Assembly: GCA_050084985.1 (NCBI GenBank)
Contig: JBITNC010000001.1
Coordinates: 11,408,001 to 11,472,000 of the forward strand
Source of the DNA: Nageia nagi
Lineage: Eukaryota > Pinophyta
Length of the DNA: 64,000 nucleotides
Direction: 5' to 3'
Positions 59,290 to 64,000 of the stretch are shown here, piece by piece. The position numbers and the translations under genes are program-made. Below the pieces are notes generated by a model. That model saw only the letters and a program-made list of their open reading frames with translations. It was not told where the DNA came from and did no database searches. The first letter of the stretch is position 1. Each line of letters starts with the position of its first letter.

Positions 59290-59640
59290 TTATTCAATGT
59301 TTCCTTCGATGATATATAATGATGTTTGCATCGTCTTACATCCAATGGTGATGGATAACACTATTGATCCTATTGTTGAACATAAGGCATTATTAAATGC
59401 TTTTATTTGTAATGATGGTAAAGAAATATGAGAGAAAGGAAGATTCAATTTGTGATATGCTGATGTAGATATGATATTGACATCTGACCCTTCATCTATT
59501 AATATCCTCTTAACAATTTTACCATTTACTTTACCGATGACATGGAGAGGTGGATCTAACCCTTGAGGTCCCTTGTTTGGTTGTCTCTCATGGTCATAAA
59601 AAGAAATTATAGGTTGATTTATCAATGGAGGAACTTGCAT
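59290..59640 (-). CDS. Retroviral-type aspartic protease of gypsy element
   Basis: An open frame of 116 residues with ILIDEGSDVNIISTSAYHKL, the plant gypsy protease core (usually DGGS or DSGS; here DEGS, which changes the middle of the triad). Downstream LQIKAFNN and SIVLSITIG follow the family pattern. It would cut the polyprotein into its parts. It is separated from Gag (59743-60429) by about 100 bases without a clear shift signal. Whether it is active is unclear. Confidence 0.8.
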   Translation of the reverse strand: MQVPPLINQPIISFYDHERQPNKGPQGLDPPLHVIGKVNGKIVKRILIDEGSDVNIISTSAYHKLNLPFSHISLPSLQIKAFNNALCSTIGSIVLSITIGCKTMQTSLYIIEGNIE

Positions 59641-59742
59641 TTTGGATTTTTGATTATATGGTATATCAATTTGTTTTTCTTGTATGTTTTGAGTTCCAGT
59701 ATCAACTCCAACTATTCCTATAATAAGTTGATTACTTGGATT

Positions 59743-60429
59743 CTAGGTGTGTATCACTTGACTGTAATTAGGTACAAAAGATACCGTATGTACTTTGCAT
59801 GAAGGAAGTGATTCTTGATGATTTTTTAAATTTTGATTTGAAATAGAAGTGTGGTCTTCAACTTCCAAGTTATTATCTTTGATTGAATTTTGCGTTCTAT
59901 TTCTCAATGCTAGACAATTTTTTGTACTATGACCTCTTTGATGGTGATAATTACAATACTCATTTTTGTTATATTTTTCTTTTCTCATAATTTTTATTTC
60001 ACCGTATTCAATCTTGACCTTCTCAATTATAACTACCTGAGCAATAACTTCTTCGAGAGTATTATATTGTTGGATTTGTAATATACTAGCTATAGGCCTT
60101 AAACAATTTTGACTAAATAATTTAACTAACTCCTCCTGAGGTAAGTTATAGGGCATGCGATAGAGTATATCCCTCCATCGTGAAACAAAGTTAACAATTG
60201 ATTCATTCTGAGATTGTTTTAGTTCTACAAGATCTATAATAGAAGATTCCTCTTTGATATAAATCCTAAAATGTTGTAAGAACAAGTTTGCCAATTGAGG
60301 AAATGAATAAATACTATGTTGTGGCAAATTATTATACCATTCCAAGGCTTGGGATGCAAGCGTCATGGGTAACAAACGTAGCATCAAGTCCTCATTGTTA
60401 GAAATGAGGTAATTTGAAAACTTAACCAC
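59743..60429 (-). CDS. Gag (capsid and zinc knuckle) of gypsy element
   Basis: 228 residues open. The Gag capsid fold is recognised from MTLASQALEWYNNLPQHSI, FPQLANLFLQHF, LVELKQSQNESIVNFVSRWR and ELVKLFSQNCL. The zinc knuckle is YCNYHHQRGHSTKNC at about residues 158-172. The ATG at 60429 is within a longer polyprotein and is not the true start; sequence upstream on the minus strand continues the same protein in other frames. One of the best kept coding pieces in the window. Confidence 0.85.
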   Translation of the reverse strand: MVKFSNYLISNNEDLMLRLLPMTLASQALEWYNNLPQHSIYSFPQLANLFLQHFRIYIKEESSIIDLVELKQSQNESIVNFVSRWRDILYRMPYNLPQEELVKLFSQNCLRPIASILQIQQYNTLEEVIAQVVIIEKVKIEYGEIKIMRKEKYNKNEYCNYHHQRGHSTKNCLALRNRTQNSIKDNNLEVEDHTSISNQNLKNHQESLPSCKVHTVSFVPNYSQVIHT

Positions 60430-60894
60430 CTTAAATGTTCCTTAGGATCCTTATTTCGGTAAAAGGAATTATCTTAGGCATTTCAAAGTTGTGAGGTAAT
60501 TTCTTCTTAGGGACAATTGGATGAATGGGTTCATTGCAAATATTGTCATATGTCAACTTCTTCAACCTTGATATGTTCATTTCTTTATTCATGAAATCCT
60601 TCATGAAATCCTTCATGAAATCCTCTAGTTCATTATCTGTCCAACTACCTGAGGATGTTTTCGGTATCTTCTATGATTGGTATTTCTTTCTAACTTTAGG
60701 TTTGAATTATAAGATTCATCATCAGAAGAAGATCTTGACAACACTGAAGATGGTAATGATGAAAGATTAGAATGTAAATGATGCCCTTGTATTGGATTTC
60801 TAAGAGTTGTAAATGGTTGTACTTTATTTTGTTGAGACTTCTCATGAAGTAACCAACTATCTTGAACTTCTTGTTTTACCTTATCAAAAGTTTG
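60430..60894 (-). pseudogene. Linker between coiled-coil part and Gag, frameshifted
   Basis: Frames give LHEKSQQNKVQPFTTLRNPI, a Ser-rich stretch (SNLSSLPSSVLSRSSSDDES), and then MKDFMKDFMNKEMN near 60570-60616. The last comes from a 12-bp repeat, ATGAAATCCTTC on the plus strand, three times at 60593-60626. Confidence 0.6.
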
Positions 60895-61482
60895 TCATTG
60901 TTTGTCAAGCTCTTGCTTTTCTTTTTCTTTGAGTTCTATATTCTTTTCCTTAAGTTTGGCTTCCTCTTCTAACTTAATTTGAACATCTTCATATCTTTTA
61001 CTAAAGTTTATAGTTTCTTCATAATCTCTCTCTATGTGTTTTCTCTTTGCCTCCAACTTTGCAAAAGAGGGTATCTCTCCTACCCTGAATTGTTTAGCTA
61101 AAGCTTTTCTACATTTTTCTTGCGATGAGGGTTTTTCACAGGAGTAAGGATCATAGAAGAATTTGTTTGAGATCTTACTTTGAGGAGTTGTTTGTGAGGT
61201 TCTTACTAAATACAAGGTCATTCTATCAAAATCTTCCATACAAGACCTAGCCCTATGAAGTATTTTTTGATAGGTGGGGTCAGTTATCCTAGCTTGTGAA
61301 GAGGGGCTTTGAGGTTGATAATTTAAGCTCTCGAGAGGCAATTCTCTTTGTTGATTAGAGTAAGAGTCTCGATACCTCCATACTTGGTAATTAAGAGGTG
61401 ATGATAATTGCATCCAAGCTTGACTCTTTTGGTTTGCATAAGCTTTTACATCATGCTTTTGCCTCATCTTTTCTTGTCTCAT
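60895..61482 (-). CDS. Gag precursor middle part with C-terminal coiled coil
   Basis: 195 residues open and glutamine/serine-rich at first. Then comes a region with YQKILHRARSCMEDFDRMTL, and the last 50 residues are a strongly charged helix (KLEEEAKLKEKNIELKEKEK) of coiled-coil type. I do not recognise a named domain. It continues from the frame at 61900-62595 after stops near 61540 and 61897 and leads to Gag. Likely one long precursor originally. Confidence 0.6.
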   Translation of the reverse strand: MRQEKMRQKHDVKAYANQKSQAWMQLSSPLNYQVWRYRDSYSNQQRELPLESLNYQPQSPSSQARITDPTYQKILHRARSCMEDFDRMTLYLVRTSQTTPQSKISNKFFYDPYSCEKPSSQEKCRKALAKQFRVGEIPSFAKLEAKRKHIERDYEETINFSKRYEDVQIKLEEEAKLKEKNIELKEKEKQELDKQ

Positions 61483-61899
61483 TTTGTCGACAAACTCATT
61501 GAAGGTTTTGTCATGTTGATCGTGAGAAGAACATGCTTGTTATTGTTTATGTGATTCCCTTTGCAAAATATTCTTAGCTTTTTCATCATAGAAAATATTC
61601 CTAAGTAATTTATTTGTTGTAGGGCTATCTTCTTTTTCACATTCCCAATTTTTCATCAAGCTAGTTTGATATTTTGATGGTATTTTTAGTGGGTTCGAAC
61701 AACATTCATCCTCATAAAACTTTGTATAATTATCATGATGTGTTGTTTCCCCACATGGATGTTCATTACTAATCTCATGTGTGTTGGCTTTGGAAATTTT
61801 ATTTTTATATTTTTCATTTCTTTGTGATTGAAATTCTTGAGGTTCAATAATACAATCTATGGATTTTTTAATTCTTATGTGAGGCTCTTCAATTTCTAC
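61483..61899 (-). pseudogene. Gag precursor, connecting part
   Basis: In the frame of the N-terminal part one reads VEIEEPHIRIKKSIDCIIEP and IPSKYQTSLMKNWECEKEDS, bounded by TAG and TAA stops. Coding bias is kept although stops are present. Confidence 0.6.
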
Positions 61900-62595
61900 C
61901 TATGATGAAAGTGAACAAGTTTCATCCTTGAACTCAAGAATATCATGAGATTCATGGGAATTGATAGAAGGTCTTGTGGCCTCTAGAAGGGGAGGAGAAT
62001 GAAATTGCAATTTTGAAGAATGCTCTAAAAGATCCTCAAGATTCATGTCAAACTCCTCTTCTTTAATATCATATTCCTCCCAAGGTGGGGGTGAAGACAT
62101 CAAGGTGTCTAACTCTAGGAGGTCATATGATTTAGCATAGGATGTTGCATCAAGGCCTTTGGCATTAATACTCAATTCATCACTTAGCAAATTGGATTCA
62201 TTAGGTTCGATAGTCTCGAAAGGAGATGCACAACAAGATTTTAATTTGATGAGATGTGTCAGTGAGTTTTCAATCTTTATGATGGGCTCATTATTTTCAG
62301 TGCCAAACTCATCCCATGATGAGGGTGAAGGAATGGAAGAACTATACTCTAGCTCTTCATGGGATCTAACAAGGCTTTCCAAGGATTGAAGAAGAGGTAT
62401 GGTACATTGTTCTTTCTTTGCTAAATATGCTAAAAGCTTTTCAATGTCAATACAAAAATCATTCTTCACGATCTCAGAAGTAGAATAAGTATCTAAGGTT
62501 GACTTGGCAAGATGTGAACATAGTCTTTGTATTTTTGGTTTTACTTTGATAGAAAATGGAACATAATTCAAAAGTACAACCAAAACAAACCTCAT
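61900..62595 (-). CDS. N-terminal repeat region of gypsy gag precursor
   Basis: 231 residues open, acidic, without a known domain. It contains two to three diverged units of about 75 residues: IDIEKLLAYLAKKEQCTIPL near residue 50, IPSPSSWDEFGTENNEPIIK near 105, and MSSPPPWEEYDIKEEEFDMN near 165. The two later ones have a W(D/E)E(F/Y) start followed by a leucine-rich part and PF/PPLLE. The ATG at 62595 is the first in frame and lies just inside the change from non-coding sequence, so it is a reasonable start of the precursor. Length and repeats are odd for Gag. Confidence 0.55.
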   Translation of the reverse strand: MRFVLVVLLNYVPFSIKVKPKIQRLCSHLAKSTLDTYSTSEIVKNDFCIDIEKLLAYLAKKEQCTIPLLQSLESLVRSHEELEYSSSIPSPSSWDEFGTENNEPIIKIENSLTHLIKLKSCCASPFETIEPNESNLLSDELSINAKGLDATSYAKSYDLLELDTLMSSPPPWEEYDIKEEEFDMNLEDLLEHSSKLQFHSPPLLEATRPSINSHESHDILEFKDETCSLSS

Positions 62596-64000
62596 AATGA
62601 TAAAATTATTTTAAGGCCTTATAAAATGCATTTAAACAAGTAAAATGCATTGATGCATACTACCCTCCCCAACATTCATGTCCATTTATTTATCTTATCT
62701 TAATGTGATGCAATAAAAAGTTTATTTTAAATAAACTTTGACCTTAATAAACCCTGCTATTCTTTTTAATTATAATGCAATTCATTATCCAACCTCTTAA
62801 TGATGTTCATTAACTCCTTCCAGCTGTGGAAGTTTTATATGTGATAAATTTCCTCTTTTTACTAGTCACATATCTCTTCGACCTCCAATGGAGTAGTAAG
62901 AGTAGACTTAATAAAAAGCCATTAAGTGTGGATAAATTAATTAAGTTAGGTTCAATTATTCTTCCAAGAGTCACCTCCCTTTGACCTCCAATGGAGTGGT
63001 AAAGGCAGACCACTTTAAGAGTGTCAATGTGAAGTAAATTTCCAAATAAAATGTGAATAAATTTTACCTCTTTCACTTAACTTATTTCTAATCACTTAGG
63101 ATCGCTTGAAGTGCAAAAGTGAGAGCATACTTCATTAAGTGAAAGTACTTAGTGTATTCGAATCCCCCTAATTTATTAACCTTTTAATGTGATTTGTACT
63201 ACCCAAAAACCCAATTTATTTCCTTAAGTTCATTCTAAATTAAGTGTGATTCATTTACCTCTTCCAATTGTGGAAGTATTATGTGTAGTAAATTACCTCC
63301 TCTTACTAGTAAGAGGTCATTATGTGTAGATAAATTACCTAATTAATGATAGTGTGAGTGTGAAAGAAAAGAAAAGTTAATTACCCCTTCTTATCAAGTC
63401 TATTCTGGTCACCTTAGATCACTCGAAGCATAAAGGGAGAGCATAAGTAGACAAGATAAAAAGTATTAATGTGTATGTAGTGTGAATGTGAAAGAGAAGA
63501 AAAATTAATTACTCCTTCTTATCAAGTCTATTCTGGTCACCTTAGATCGCATGAAGCGCAAAGGCAGAGCATAAGTAGACAAGATAAAAAGTATTAATGT
63601 GTATGTACCCTTCACCCAAAACATGAAAATAAATACATACCATTATACATAAAACAAATTAATAAAAAAAATGCATTTAATCTTTTCTACCCATTCTTAT
63701 ATGCACTCTAGGCAAAGGAATCACACTCAAAAATATTTTTCCATAACATAATTTTATTTTATTCTTTCAAAAATAACAAAAAGAGACAAAAATGACCTAG
63801 TAAGAGTCGTTGGTATTTAGACAGAGAACCTGGCATTTAGTGATAGTCATTGAGTTCGATTCCAGTCACTGGCATTTAGTCTAGATTAATTACAAAATGC
63901 TGGCATTCCTACTGAGTCATCAACGTTCAATTTCGATCGCTGGGTTTCTACAACAAATTCCTAAAAAAGCACAGAACCTGAAATTTGTAGTACACAAAAA
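62596..64000 (-). other. 5' untranslated or LTR region of the minus-strand gypsy element
   Basis: Non-coding. It holds recurring words: CTTCCA(G/A)(C/T)TGTGGAAGT at 62816 and 63261, GACCTCCAATGGAGT at 62879 and 62982, and GGATCGCTTGAAGTGCAAA-type words at 63102, 63416 and 63546. No LTR border or PBS could be fixed within the window. Confidence 0.45.
63352..63609. repeat. Tandem pair of about 129 bp
   Basis: 63352-63479 and 63480-63609 are close copies: GTGTGA(G/A)TGTGAAAGA, CTTATCAAGTCTATTCTGGT, AGAGCATAAGTAGACAAGAT, then AAAAAGTATTAATGTGTATG. A weaker relative lies at 63085-63165. Confidence 0.92.

Overview
This is a window of plant nuclear DNA, AT-rich and made almost entirely of retrotransposons. 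The proteins are plant Ty3/gypsy and Ty1/copia Gag, protease, RT, RNase H and integrase. Most LTR elements carry an initiator-tRNA-Met type primer site (TGGTATCAGAGC or a decayed form). There are also broken pentatricopeptide-repeat (PPR) gene copies of the organellar RNA-editing kind. A large, repeat-rich seed plant, perhaps a gymnosperm, fits, but the species cannot be fixed from the sequence. I see no intact host gene and no tRNA, rRNA or CRISPR. There is one assembly gap (19996-20095).

Layout. 1-7670: an old Ty3/gypsy pol gene split by a second gypsy element (1567-6909, LTRs about 1.1 kb, TSD tataa/tacaa) that has lost its RT and integrase cores. 8236-12039: a long, broken, lysine/glutamate-rich reading frame of unknown function behind the integrase. 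Its 3' part recurs on the minus strand at 51960-51537 continuing at 37749-37626, and its downstream long repeat (family A) recurs at 12040-12230, 25510-27640 (+) and 35936-37625 (-). 14504-19095: a non-coding LTR element with a perfect ctaaa target duplication, whose 3' end recurs at 35141-35935 (-). 19260-19990 and 29130-32600: decayed PPR copies. 20480-22560: a coiled-coil frame running into an LTR start. 32779-34086: a small TRIM-like element on the minus strand.

37750-51536: a copia element of about 13.8 kb lies inside the minus-strand family A element and is itself interrupted by a chromodomain-bearing gypsy element (42583-48561), a nest three deep. 53242-54708: a 1.47-kb miniature LTR element with 127-bp near-identical LTRs that carries a fragment resembling a plant CIPK/SnRK3 protein kinase. 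It sits in an array of diverged repeats of about 0.7 kb (53000-56620). 58669-62595 (-): a more open gag-protease region of another gypsy element, with an unusually long repeat-bearing N-terminal part and a second zinc-knuckle-like segment after the protease.

Functionally nothing here looks able to move on its own. Many in-frame stops sit where related proteins have glutamine (CAG/CAA to TAG/TAA), as expected from long cytosine methylation. The points of most interest are the kinase-carrying miniature element, the unknown 3' frame family, the family A LTR with tandem TGACATCA-bearing repeats, and the non-autonomous elements that share 3' ends with coding copia elements.
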